A stretch of DNA of 64,000 bases. Origin: Saxidomus purpurata. Taxonomy: Eukaryota > Mollusca > Bivalvia > Venerida > Veneridae. The stretch is taken from positions 2,060,237 through 2,124,236 of the forward strand of contig JAFMSR010000016.1 of NCBI GenBank assembly GCA_022818135.1, written 5' to 3'. The notes below the pieces were generated by a model. The model ran no database searches and was not told where the DNA came from. It saw only the letters and a list, made by a program, of their open reading frames with translations. Below are positions 11,436 through 23,860 of this stretch, in pieces; within the stretch, counting starts at the first letter, position 1, and the number at the start of each line of letters is the position of its first letter. The position numbers were made by a program, and so were the translations under genes.

Positions 11436-12327
11436 CTTCAAATTCAAAAAAGACAACCTCATTACATACAATTATCAAAATTATTTTATTATTAGTGTTC
11501 TATTGTATATGTAGACTTAGTCTTTTTATTTAAATTCATTAAATCAGAGTCAATAACAAATCGTTATTAGAAATGTGTAGATCGTTCCATTGAATTGTTA
11601 AGTGTTACTTCTAATTGTAAAGCTGATAAAATAATTGCAAATATGCGGGCATCTTATACAGACATTTTCGATTTACGCAAAACTAATCATAGCATTAACA
11701 AAGAATTACCAGTAACAAGTTTAAATTGTAAAACTGAATCCTGTTGATAATAAATTGTTTCAGAGCATATTATATTTTGTCTACTTTGTTGAAGTTCTTC
11801 ATTTTCGTTTATGTTGGCTATTATCTGCTTTGAAAATTAAACTTCCGGTCAAATTTAATCTCACAGAAAGCACCGTGTATACCTTGAATAAGGATGGTGA
11901 ACCATCTAACAAACAAACAAATCAACTTTAATCTTTTCATAATCATGTTTCAGTATGTAAATCTAACACGAAAGTTTAAACTTTGTATTTCTATTTTATG
12001 AGATTTTATTTAAAACATGTGAAACATTTTTATCTAGCACTAAAACGTTTTAAGGCAAAACAGAGTGGCTTTATCCTGATGCCAAATAATTGCAGTATCT
12101 ATAAAAAAAGTTCAAATCAGTCTTAACAAAATTATCTATCATGCTTTATATTACATGATTATGTACGGGGCTAAGTACGGTTTTTAAAGTTCACGATAAT
12201 GTTTACAACAGCAACTATCAAGAGTCCAGTTTAAATATAAATATAATGAGTAATCTCATCGGAAAATATAAATGTCACAATCGTATCACGTGACATGTAT
12301 TGAGAAATACACGTGTTTCAAACTTAC

Positions 12328-12382
12328 ACAGAGTTCTCATCCCGACGATTCATTTCGATTTTCAGTTCTTCTGTTTTCTTGC
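12328..12382 (-). CDS. Receptor exon: cytoplasmic charged linker
   Basis: The 55 bp exon (acceptor AAAACAG, donor GT|GTAAGT) enters in phase 1 and leaves in phase 2. It encodes KKTEELKIEMNRRDENS (residues 1067-1083), a charged, probably helical segment. Its phase-2 end fits only an exon starting with one base, which is exactly what the YEQL exon provides. The two together (123 bp) form a frame-neutral pair. Confidence 0.65.
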
Positions 12383-14200
12383 CTGTTTTCCCAGTAAAAC
12401 TATGATAAAATTCAACAAATAAAAATAAGCTGGCGGGAAACCTCAGAATAATAAATGTATGTATATTGTTACTATTGTAGATCTTTAAGCGTAATATTTT
12501 CATGTGTACATGTACTTAAACTACAGAATGGGTAACCTGAAATTTGGACGTGTCATCATTGCTATCGATCTTAGTTCGATGAAACAATATAATGACACAA
12601 CGATGATGAATGAGTGTGAATAAACTGATCTAAACATTATTTATGGCTTTTCTGTCGTGTATTGTCTGTACAGATTAATAGGTTTAACAGATGATATATA
12701 TGATTATAATGGTAATGTTAAAATACTCCTTTATAATAATAACATGATCTAAAGATACAATGATAACATCGACGTTTTACTGTGCTGTATATAGATAGTT
12801 GAAAGGAAGCACGGCAAATTGTAGGTTGTTTTTTATGTAAAAAATATGTTAGATCTATACGTGTGACATTTTTATTCCAGTTCGATACTCACCTGATTAT
12901 AACAATTTCATGAGACTTTAAATTGAGTTGCTTGTAATAGTATCAATCAAGAGAATAATCATTTAACATAATTATATAATAACTCGGTAAACTAGATGCT
13001 ACTTTGCTTAATATTGTCAAGAAATCGACAGTGTAAAAATTACAATAACAAAGATAGATAACAATAAATACTAAAAAATAAAATACGAAATGATCAAATT
13101 GAAATTTATATAATATTAGCAGACTGAAATATATGTAAAGAATGAATTTTCTCTTGTTATCGATACACCCCGTAAATTTTGCAACTGAATACATGTACAA
13201 AATTATAAAAAAAACTCGAATGATGGTTTCAAGTATAATCTATAATGTCCTTACATACAAAGCAAAGACATGATTTCATAGTCATAAGAACAATATTACC
13301 CAATTCGTTTGCGAATTTTTGCTCCTATATTTCCTGAAATAAACGAATATACAATATAATACATGAACAAAAAGGTACATCAGAGAATGCTTTGCATTTG
13401 TCTTTTGGTTTAACAATCATATAATTAATGCATTAATCCATTCTCTTAACACAACTGACATGATTTGAATTTTAAGATTGTAGACATCGGAACTATGAGC
13501 TGTTTCTTACTGAGCTACAGCAAAGACTTTTCAATTATTAATATTTTCTTTCTTTGACATTTGCCTTGCTAACATTAAGATAAATCACCTTACTAAAATC
13601 ACAAGAAAAATAATTTGGGAATTCTGTGATTTGTTTCGAACATTACGGCACGAAATATAATGGTCGTGTTAGTCGAAAAATGAATACTGTTTTTATTTCC
13701 GGTATGCTAAATACCCCTATTTGCACTAGACAGAAACAGCGTCTTATGCTAGAGAACCAAACTTATTTTTCATCGAAATCGACTTATCTCTGTTTGATCG
13801 ATATTTTTAACTTTTGTGGCTGGGTTTAAGTAATTAAAAAAAAAACATTTACCACCCCGTTGAGGCCTCATCTGTGGGCAATAATTCTTTATTCTTACAT
13901 GCTTACAATTGTGGATATTAAATGATATTAGAAAGTCTTAGAGTGATCATTAAATTATTTGAGCCAATTACAATTAAATTTGATAATCGGTTACAGAGAA
14001 ATATAATTCTGATATTTTCATATTGAATATAGAAGAAAATTTCGATTAAAGGGTAATAACTCTATGGATACGAAGCTAATCTTCTTAAAAGTTCCATGAA
14101 ATTGTATTCATTGGTTTCTTAGTTATGGCACCGGACTGACGGACAGACGGACAGAAGGACAACGCAAAAACAATATATATATGCCTTTGGCAGGGATAAT
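12383..14200. other. Receptor intron, nothing recognised
   Basis: AT-rich intron sequence. A short word of the type GGACGGACAGA occurs at 14135-14160, a tail seen in several repeat families of this window. Nothing else can be supported. Confidence 0.45.
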
Positions 14201-14204
14201 AAAA

Positions 14205-17000
14205 AATCGTTTAGCAGAGTTATGTACACTTGTTTACAGGTGGGTGTCATGATGGTACAGTACTAATGTATTTCAACTTTCAAAGTAATATATCGAAAGG
14301 TTAAGTAAAAGAGAGAAATGGTACACAGACTCTTAGTCGATAAAGAACCTGAATTAAAACACAATAACCCTATATTGCTTACATGGCTATCATTGTATAT
14401 TGTACATTGCCAATAAAAACAGATCTGCTTTGATCCTACTAGTTAGAATCAACTAGGCAATGTTACATGTTAAATATTTATGTTCTAGGCCTTGTTGTTT
14501 TAGGCAAGAATATTTATAAGTTTTTCCTACATGTATGTAAGCCAATGTAATACCAAGCGATCGAACAGGCAAGTTCAATTTTGAGACGGGGGTATAATTT
14601 AAACAATTTTCATATGCATCAAGTAGACAATGCTACATGCTAAATATTTAAGATCTAGTCCTTGTGGTTTCAGAGAAGAAGATTTAAAAGTTGTTCCTAT
14701 ATAAGCCGATGGAAAATAAATTGACCCTCGCGTGGAGTCAATTTTGACCCGGCGGTCATAATTTGAAAAATCATGGTAGAGGTATACTAGATAATACTAC
14801 ATGCTTAATATTTGAGCTATAGGCCTTATGGTTTTAGAGAAGAAGATTTTTAAAAGTTTTCCTACATAAACCTTTGTAAATCAAGTGACCCCGGGCGGGA
14901 TTTTGTGCCCGGGGGTCATAATTTAAACAATCTTGGTAGAGGTCCAATAGGCAAAGTAAAACACCAAATAGCTAGGCTCTAGGCCTTCTGGGTTTTGAGA
15001 AGAAGTCTGCATAAAATGGAATTATTTGAATACATTTGATAAAGCCTCGTGCAAGGAACATCCCTCCCTTTAATCAGCATTGGTCCAGTGGTTTGACAGG
15101 ATATGTAGTTTAAAGGAAAAAGTAAACGGACGTACGACGTTCAATGGACGCTACGCGATTTGCGATCCTAATAGCTCCTCCTGGCAGTTATCTTATCTTG
15201 GCTAAAGATGGTGGTCAGGATGCAAAACTAGTTTAAGTTTAACAGTAATACAATTGTATCTCAATTGGTTAAATAAGTAAGTGGAATTTACAAAGATTCA
15301 ATGTATTTTCAAAATTGGCTATACTTCTGACAAAGGCCTTTCCAGTGTAATGTTCTGTTGTCTGATGATGAAGGTACTGATGGTTAATAAGTATTGTAAG
15401 TTTCACAACAATATCGGTAATGGTTTGCAAAAATGTTGGGTGGTACGAAAAATATAACCAAGTTCTCTGTACTTTCTGAGTCGACAAAAGGCCATGATTC
15501 TGTCAAAAAACCTTTACACAGTTATGTACTCTTGTTTGTTGATGGAGATCATGATTATCATAAAAAGTAATGTAAGTTTAAAAGTAATATATCTTATGGT
15601 TGGAATAATGACCCAGTATCGCTCATCTGAGTACCAGAACACTTACCTAAGAAAGTCACTGGTTGCTAAAGAAGTCATTGGTCACTAAAATTCATAAGCT
15701 GCTATGGGCAGTCAGTGGTTGCTAAAGGAATAACTGGTCAGTACTTGAAGTAAGTGATTGCCAAAGACAACTGTTGCTTGTTGCTAAGGATGTAATCGGT
15801 TGTAATATGCTAAAGGTTGTTAAGGAAGTCAATGCTTGCTAGGTGAAATTACTTGTCGCCTGTGGATTCAGTAGTTGCTAAGGAGTAACCGGTTGCTAGG
15901 GGAAGTCATTGGTTGGTCAGGAATCCACTGGTTGCTTTGTAAGTCGCTGGTAGATACATGAACGCATTGGTAGCTAGGTTTTTTCCTACAAGTCTATAAA
16001 CAGATAGGAGCTCCCATTCGCGTGATCCATTTTTATCGTAGGGGCATGATTTAAACGAACTAGGTAGAGGACCACTTGACAATGCTACATGTACATACCA
16101 GATACCATGCCCAAAGACCTCTATGGTATAGCAGAAGAAAACTTTTAAAGTTTTTTCTATACCAAGTGACCCCCGGGCAGGACATGATATGAACAGGCTT
16201 TGTGGACGTCTTATAGACAATGAAACAACTAGATATCTAAGCTCTAGAACAAAGAGTTTTTAAGTTGAACCTATATAAGTGTAAATGAAAATCAGTGACT
16301 CTCTTTAATAGGTCAATTTTACCCAAACTGCGAAAACGACAATGCTACACACCAAATAGCTGAGCTCTAGACCTTATGGAATGGAAGACGAATTTTACAG
16401 GTTTATCTATATATGTCAAACAAGTGAGCCCCTGGTCGGGGTCAATATTGACCCAAGGCAGAAATTCGAACAATCTTGTAAGGTCAACTAGTCATTGCTG
16501 CATATTAAAAACGTATCTCTATGCCTGTGGTTTTGGAGAAGAAGATTTGTTCTTGATAAACTTGATGTAAAATCAAGGAACTCCTGTGCGGGATCAATTT
16601 TGACCCGATGGTAGATCTTGGTAGAGGTATGCTAGGCAATGTTATAGGCTCAATATGTAAGCTATATGCCTTGTGGTTTCAGAGAAGAAGATGTTTAAAG
16701 TTTTTCCTAATTGTTGCCATTGCAACAAGAATTCTGCATGGTATTTTTTGAATACTTTTATAGAGCTTCATACAATGAATATCCTGCCAAGTTTAATCAG
16801 CATTTACCGCGTGGTTTTAGTGAAGATGTCATTTGAAGGAAAATGTTGACGGACGACGGACGGTGGGTGATGGGAATACATGTACTCACCTTGGTAGTTT
16901 GCTAAAAGTTGAATAGACAAGATGACCCTATATCGCTCACCTGAGTACCAAGTGTTCACAGGGTTTTTCTACGATTTCATTTGGTGACATAGTTTTTGAC
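14205..17000. repeat. Degenerate tandem repeats, unit about 165 bp, with minisatellite core
   Basis: Units carrying AGGCAATGCTACATGCTAAAT, CTAGGCCTTGTGGTTTCAG, AGTTTTTCCTA and CAATTTTGACCC-type words recur at 14440-15070 and 16020-16720. Between them (15650-15970) is the GTCACTGGTTGCTAAGGAA minisatellite. The array ends in GGACGACGGACGGTGG and CGCTCACCTGAGTACC. The same family reappears at 42.1-43.1 kb and 56.8-57.2 kb. It fills the large intron between two cytoplasmic exons. Confidence 0.8.
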
Positions 17001-17404
17001 CCTGTTGCGAACTTGCTCTAGAGTTTATCAAGAAAAACATTTGACACATTTGCATGATGCAAAATTGGAAAGGCAAGTCAAAATAGAACTGAGCATATAA
17101 TCGAAGAGCTTGTAAAAACAAACATACGATTTAACACAGCCTCAAACTGATCCAAAGTTTCATTTAGACATGCATTAATACCAACTTTCCTGAAGATCGG
17201 GTTATAAATGTAGGTAAGTGTGGACAGACGTCAACAAAGGACGACATACATACGCTGCATATCAGGCGATCACAATAGCCAACCTTTGAACAGTTATAAA
17301 ATGTTTGGTTTTTCAATCAACAATACAAATATAAAAGAGGTCAGTGAGCATTTCTATACATAAAGACAGGGCCCATCAATAGGTATAAAAAACATAAATA
17401 CTAC

Positions 17405-17437
17405 CTATCATTCCTTCATCCCGTTTCTGTGACTTGC
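17405..17437 (-). CDS. Receptor exon: cytoplasmic juxtamembrane micro-exon
   Basis: A 33 bp exon codes KSQKRDEGMI (residues 1056-1065) between acceptor TTTTATAG and donor ATAG|GTAGTA, with phase 1 at both ends. It is strongly charged, as expected just inside the membrane. Being symmetric, it could be skipped without disturbing the frame. Support is the splice signals and the phase match with exons at 20300 and 12382. No independent similarity is available. Confidence 0.6.
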
Positions 17438-17559
17438 CTATAAAATAAAGAACAAAAGTTAAGTACATGCCTTAAATTCTACTTTGCAAGCTCCCGATAA
17501 CATGCAGTGGTGCTAGTAGTGATATATAATCAAACTAGTCGACCATGATGGCCCTATAA

Positions 17560-18780
17560 CATTAACCTGAGAAAACGTGGTTATTGATGTTAGGTTACCC
17601 AGTTGAAACAGAGAGAGACTTAGCTGATATTGGCACAATGGTTTAGGAAGAGATGCCGTTTAAAGATTTTTCTGTTTTTAGATCTAGCAGCCATCATGTG
17701 CAGTTGAGCAATATAAGAGGAGGATCATCCAATGATTATTCTTGGTAAGTCTGCTATTGGCCCACTGGTTATGGAGGAGATGGGTTTTTTTTCTATTTTT
17801 AGCTCTGGTGGCCATTTTGTGCAAAGGAGCACAGCAGTTTAAGCAATTCAAAAGAAGAAAAGAAGTTTACTATAAATTTTGAAGTAGATTCCGTTTAAAG
17901 ATATTTCTATATTCAGTTCTAGCAGTCATTATGTGCAATGGAGTGGAACGGTTTGAGCAATTTAGGAAGAGGACCATCCAAGGTTTTTTCATGTGACGAA
18001 TTGGCTCACTAGTTCAGGAGGAGATGTCGTACTGGTAATATTTTAGCTTTAGTGACCATTTTGTGCAACAGTTTCCTGTGAAGTTAAATACAAATAAGCC
18101 CAGCGGTTTGGGTAGATATAGTTTCAAGATTTTAAATTCTAAGCTGTAGCATCCATTATGTGCAGTGGAGCGGAACGGTTTGGTCAATCATAGAAGGGGA
18201 CCATCCGAGGATAATTCCTATGAAATTTGACTGAATTCGGCCTTTTGGGATAAGAGGAGATGACGTTTTAATGCATTTTACTTTTTAGCTCTGTTGGCCT
18301 TTTTGTGCAACAGAACAGAGCGGAACGGTTTGAGTAATTTTGAAAGAGGACAATTTAAACAATAATTCCTGGGACGTTAAATATTATATTAGTACAGTTG
18401 TTGGGACAGATGGCGATTAAAGATTGTTTTATTCTTAGCTGTAGCAACCATTATTTGCAGTTGAGCGGACCGGTTTAAGCAATTATAGAAGAGGGCCATT
18501 CAATGATAATTCATAAGAAATGTGATTGCATAATTCCTGTGAAGTTTGAATACAAATACTCCTGTTGTTTGGGAAGATGTCATATAAAGATTTCTCTATT
18601 GTTAGCTCCAGTGGCCATTATGTGCAGTGGAGCGGCCGGGTTTTAGCGATTTTAGAAAATGACAATCTAAGGAACATTCTTTTAAAGTTTTTTTTTTAAA
18701 TTGACTGAGTGGTTACTGAGATGTCGTTTGAAGCAAATTGTTGACGACGCACAATAGCTCACTATGAGCATTTCCTGCTT
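17560..18780. repeat. Tandem array with GGCCATTNTGTGCAGTGGAGC units
   Basis: A conserved word (CCATTATGTGCAGTGGAGC and variants) recurs near 17691, 17811, 17926, 18055, 18150, 18296, 18447 and 18613, with spacing of 95-165 bp, followed each time by GAGGACCATCCAA and AGGAGATG-type words. It is the same family as 31.8-32.2 kb. Degenerate and non-coding. Confidence 0.8.
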
Positions 18781-20090
18781 AGCTGAGTTTAAAACAACCT
18801 TCCAGTTTATTTAGATATTGGTAGGATTATGAACATAAACATTATGACATGAAAGCGATATATGCTGTGGCTATAATATATATCTTATACTTGTATATTT
18901 GAAGCATATAAAGATTGGGGTATATAGGGGAAGGTATAGTATTGTGTTGGGCCCTGTATTCGTGGTAGGTCCAGAATTCGTGGTATTTAGGCAGTTTGTT
19001 CTGTCCCTATTGCTCTCATAAAATAAAACAGCGGAAGTAAACCAAACTGTAAATATGTTCCAATTGATGTTTTCCGTTGATATCCGTTACGAAAATTTGG
19101 TGTTCTTATACCTTAAGTGTTGCTTCAGGTACTCCCAAACTGAGTCTGAACATTTGTTTTATTATTGAAATGATTGCTTTTTTAAAACTGGTACTGGAAG
19201 AATAGTTGACTGTTTGTTTATATGTAATCAACTGATATTGATTCACAAGACATAAAAATACAATTTCAAACGAGATTCTGAAATATCATATGGGACACTT
19301 CTGTTGCAATGTAACTTTCTGGTTGACCCCCGAATTCTGGTGCACTATTCCTGTGACGTCAAAGGTCAACACACACTATATTTTGGGAGATGTGTAAACA
19401 ATGTGACAATCGGCATAAATAAGGTAAATAGTATGTCAAATGTTAAATGTTCTTGGTTATATTTTGACCTTGGTTGTTTCTTTGTTTATTTTTTGCACTC
19501 CGTAGTGTTATAAAGGGTTCCAATTTCCACGAAAACTGAGCCAACCAGCAAACATATTAAAATTGTTAAAAGCACAGGAGATATTAAACTTTAATGACTT
19601 TAGATCCTATTGATGTAACTTCAAAAATGGAAAGAATGTCAAGGTCAACCTAGGTGAAAGTTGAAATATGCATGCAAAACTAAATAAGTTGGTTACATGA
19701 AACAATGATACATAAAGTCTGCACTCAGGGATTATTATCCAATTTTCTCTCCTTGAGACTGAATAATGTATTTGAGTAATTTATTTAAACCACTTTATCT
19801 AATTTGAAAGAGAAATCTCATGCAATTAGAAGATCACAGATAACAATAAACTGATCATTTGTTGCATTTTCATTCAACTTTGCAATATATGTTTCATTTT
19901 ATGTAATGATAAAGCTCCGGAAAAATTTTGACTACGAAAAGGTAGTCAAGATTAACTTTGTAATCAAATTCTCACCTTATCTATTTTTTAGAAATGCAAA
20001 TAAACCTTCAGGTTTTCTGAAAGTGTTACATTCATTTTCATATAACTAACTTAATTACATAGATAGATCTACGCAAAGAAGATTGGTAAG
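18781..20090. other. Receptor intron, nothing recognised
   Basis: A plain AT-rich intron stretch. GGCCCTGTATTCGTGG and GGTCCAGAATTCGTGG form a small duplicated word near 18950-18985. No gene or element can be supported. Confidence 0.45.
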
Positions 20091-20126
20091 TTGGTATCAT
20101 ATTGTGCTTTCTCGATAAATAAAGTC

Positions 20127-20201
20127 GTTATTATTATTATCTTTATCATTATTATCATTATTATTATTATTATTATTATTTATTATTGTTTTTTATATTA
20201 C

Positions 20202-20231
<30 letters not shown>
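20127..20231. repeat. (ATT)n microsatellite
   Basis: Imperfect TTA/ATT trinucleotide run just downstream of the transmembrane exon donor, interrupted around 20186-20205. Open frames across it are artefacts of the repeat. Confidence 0.95.
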
Positions 20232-20232
<1 letters not shown>

Positions 20233-20299
20233 GACCACTGATGTTATTCAGAGAAAAATTCAGTATAAATCAGCAACCAAGTACAAAGCACATAGTTAC

Positions 20300-20431
20300 C
20301 TTTTGTAATATTGCCCCTACGTCTCTTGAAAACAACAACAACAACAACACCTATAACTATGATTAGGACAACAGCAGAGACTCCACCGGCCACACCTCCT
20401 GTTAAAGCAGTTGGAGGTGGTTGTGTACTAG
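20300..20431 (-). CDS. Receptor exon: transmembrane segment
   Basis: This 132 bp exon has phase 1 at both ends (acceptor ATTTCAG, donor AAAG|GTAACT) and covers residues 1012-1054. A short STQPPPT stalk is followed by an uncharged Gly/Val/Ile-rich stretch of about 22 residues (about 1024-1045), then KRRR, a stop-transfer signal that places the downstream part in the cytosol. Six consecutive valine codons with four GTT in a row make part of the helix a near-microsatellite. An (ATT)n tract lies just beyond the donor. Confidence 0.93.
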
Positions 20432-20930
20432 CTGAAATATAAAAAACAAATGATGTCAACAAGAAAGCCTGACTATATGAAAGTTTTATTGATAAAATGT
20501 ACGTTATCCAGTCACTGTGATTTGTATCTTGAATGAAGCTAGTATCATTTAGATATGGTGAACATGTTAACAAGTTATTTCAAATTCCTTCAAATTATGA
20601 GATATAACAGACAAATACCAGTTAGACATTTTATTGAAATTATGATAACGTCTCCATTCCACTTCGTGAGACAACATGTGGGACATGCATCGCATTTAAT
20701 TGACTCTATATCTATTAAATAAAGATATTCAAGTTCTGAAAGCTTTTGACTTTTGTTCCTTATTATCCCACATAATTTTTACTATATAAGACTAATGGGC
20801 CCGTGCTCAGGCACGCTTATTTAACTTTGCAAAAACTTATATTGTGTCAATGAAAGCAACATGTTTCAGTATAATGTGGTTAAACATATTTGTCATGATA
20901 TATACAGTACTATTAAATTCTGATTCTTAC

Positions 20931-21236
20931 CTTTAGCCAGTGTAGTGAAGTTTATATACTGAGTGTAGGAGCTATTTCCTTCGTCATTTAACGCATACAT
21001 TCGCAAGTAATATGTTGTTGAATCATGTAGACTTGTAATTTCTGCTGAAATCTGTTCATTGCCTTCATTTATGCCATCAGGTACTGTTTTTACTTTTCGC
21101 CACTGTTTCAGGTCATTACTGACTTCAATAACGAATGTTTGCGCAACTCCTCCATGATAACCTCGTAACCATAACATACTCGCACTGTCAATCCGAATTT
21201 CTTCTATAGTGACATTTGATGGCAAACTTGGTGGAC
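20931..21236 (-). CDS. Receptor exon: fibronectin type III domain
   Basis: The 306 bp exon has phase 1 at both ends (acceptor TTTATAG, donor AAAG|GTAAGA) and encodes residues 910-1010. FN3 hallmarks are visible in order: the PPSLPSNV start, core Trp in SASMLWLRGY, the ITSLHDSTTYYLRMYALN strand with its paired tyrosines, and NDEGNSSYTQYINFTTL at the end. It sits immediately before the membrane helix, the usual place for FN3 in Ig/FN3 adhesion receptors. Confidence 0.93.
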
Positions 21237-21603
21237 CTATAAACAAAGACATAAACATCTTCCTAAATAATCTTATCAGTATTGTCTAAAACCTCTTATC
21301 CTTGAACAGAGTAAGTCTCTATAGCGGAGCTAGTCTGCAAAATGAAGTAAGTCTTCATTGGAAGAACAATTATTCTCAATGAAGTAAGTGTTCGTAGCGA
21401 CAAAAGTTATTGTGTTTGGGTCCTTGTATAATTAGAAACACACTATACGTTTAATGGCTAGTTTAATACTGTAATTAAACATTAGCCAGCATGCATATAT
21501 GTATAAAGTGGGCGGGGCATTGCATGCATCAGTAACATCGTTACACAGCACGTGTTTAATATGCTTAGTACATTTACAAACGCAACATTTTCTAAGTCAA
21601 ATA

Positions 21604-22453
21604 CAGTAAACTCCGTATATATCGACTCCGGATATAACGTAACTTCGGATATAACGAACAAGTTTTTTGGGCCCGATTTTTACCCTTATTTGTTTAATGT
21701 AAAAATATACGGTTATATCGTACTCCGGTTATAAGGAAACTTCGGATATAAGGAACACTATTTTCTGGCCCAACAATGCAAAATGTATAGTAAAGTAATC
21801 GTATATATCGAACTGCAAATATGTTCAGAAAAGTTTTAAAAAATGTTGATTTTGCATTTTTCGTTTGCCGTCTGCATTGTACTTGTAGCTATCATTCATA
21901 AAAGTAAATAATTACAAATATGTAACGTTTTGGTAAACTTGTTAAATGAGAGTACAATTATAATTGCTAAATACGATATTCAAGTGATAATATTTAACGT
22001 AAATAATTTTTAGCGTTTCTAGAATGCAGACCGGATGAAATCCCATTTTTGGAAAAAATACCTTGTAAAATAATATATCAAATTATGGCAAGTGAGAAAA
22101 AATCAGCTTTCTTCATTTGTATTTGTTTAGGTATTGCCAATGAAAACAGTAGCTGTCTTTTTTATGTTTTATTAATCCTTGCATTTTTTCTGCATAGATT
22201 TACGGGTATAAAAAGGGATACATGTAACAGTTATAGATCTTTATAACTCCTCAAAAGTAGGTAGGAAGATCAAAAGTTGATGGTTCAGATTTTATTACAT
22301 TTGACTATAAAAATACTTGTTCGATATATATTTTAGTTCGATATATATACATCGCATATAAGGAACTTGTTCGATATACGGATATAAGGAACTCCGGATA
22401 TAAGGAACAAATTTGATAGGTCCCGATGAGTTCGTTATAAGCGGAGTTTACTG
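21604..22453. mobile_element. Non-autonomous pogo/Tc1-type MITE, 850 bp
   Basis: The termini are CAGTAAACTCCG at the left and its inverse CGGAGTTTACTG at the right. Both are flanked by TA (21602-21603 and 22454-22455), as in the Tc1/pogo superfamily. Internal subterminal words CGGATATAAGGAAC or CGGATATAACG recur several times at both ends. No transposase is present. Confidence 0.85.
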
Positions 22454-23280
22454 TACTTTAATTTAACAAATTATTGGGAAAAACGGTTGCATAGATTCTA
22501 ATTGTCCTTTCCATTGATTATGGTCTTGTGGTGTAATTTTCTTAAAATCGACACGCAGAAATTGTACAAAGTACAAAAATAAAAACAATCAATATTTGCA
22601 ATTAGATTTTTATTCTGTTATTTTTTTCGGAAAGATTAACAAATCAATATGTTTAGAATTTAGATAACCTAAGAAAAATTACTAAATAGTGATAATCTTT
22701 GTCATAACCAAAATGAAAACTGGTTTTCAAAATCGCAGAAAATCTTTAAAATCTGGTATGTCTATTAATTTTGTACTTTTGTTAAAACTTGGCCACACTT
22801 TTTTGTTACTGAAACAACTATTTTTAGCATCAAATTTGTGAAATGAATCCATTTTTTTCCAGAGTTTCTGACAAATTTTGAATGATTTATGCGATATTTC
22901 GTAAATATCGCATTTTTGTAAGTTAACCATATACCCCACAAAAACATTTATGAGTGATGCAAAACCTATCGCAACATGTTATTTCAGACTCAAACAATAC
23001 TTTGGTGTTAACAATGTTAATGACTTATCCCCCATTTTCTTTAATTGAAACAATCAATATTGATAACAAATTGACAGCCGGCTTTCTTTTTTCGCACAGC
23101 ATACATCTTAAAATCTATTCTCCGTTAATGTGAATACATAAAATGATAATTTTCAAACAGAACGTTCTTCTCAGGAACGATTGTTTAATAAATTGCCCGC
23201 CTGTAAAAATGACCCAACACACGGTTGGAACGGACGTTAAACTGCTACAACACAACATGTAAGTGTTGCGTTTTTAAATG
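22454..23280. other. Receptor intron, nothing recognised
   Basis: AT-rich sequence with overlapping minus-strand open frames of about 60-70 codons that have no features of a real protein. Confidence 0.45.
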
Positions 23281-23284
23281 TACT

Positions 23285-23510
23285 AAGTATACATAGTTAA
23301 AGTCTTCATAGTGAAGCTAGTCCAGTTGATGGAGTAAGTCTCCGGCTAGAGGAGCAAGACTAGTCCAAAATCTGCAGCAAGTCTAAGAAGCGCAGCAAGT
23401 CCAGATATTCCAACAAGTCCAGGAAGCGCAACAAGTTTAACAAATCCTGTAAGTACATAAAGTCCAAGAAGCTTAGACAGTCCAGTTGTGGACATCATAA
23501 ATAACATTAA
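23285..23510. repeat. Minisatellite of AAGTCCAGGAAGCGCAACAA-type units
   Basis: Short degenerate units of about 15-24 bp around AGTCCAAGAAGC and GCGCAACAAGT repeat here. The minus-strand frame reads as a Gly/Leu-rich repeat, which is a by-product of the unit. A related stretch lies at about 21300-21400. Confidence 0.6.
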
Positions 23511-23761
23511 TTTAGCAAACACCAGAGACATTTTACCGGTAGTAGAGCATTGATTCTGCACTAAAACTTATAGATTGCTTTTAATTCTCGAAGGTTTAAT
23601 TTGAGGACTCAAATTTAAATCAACACGAAATATTTGCTTACCGCTTGTCCGAAATTTAATCATATGCGAAAACCGATTCACTTTATTTTGTCAATATCCG
23701 TGAACTGCCATTTCTTGATTATGAAGAATATCATATTTCAGAAATGAAAATTAAAAAAGTA

Positions 23762-23860
23762 CAGTAAACTCCACTTGTAATAATATTCAGGGGACCGTAG
23801 AATTTACATCGTTACATCGGAATATCGTTACATCCGCGTTGACCGAAACGGAAAATTGGT
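23762..23860 (+). mobile_element. Single end of a second CAGTAAACTCC-type element
   Basis: The stretch beginning ACAGTAAACTCCACTTGT resembles the left terminus of the MITE at 21604, followed by ATCGTTACATCGGAATATCG-like subterminal words. No matching inverse end was found, so it is a fragment or a solo end. Confidence 0.5.
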
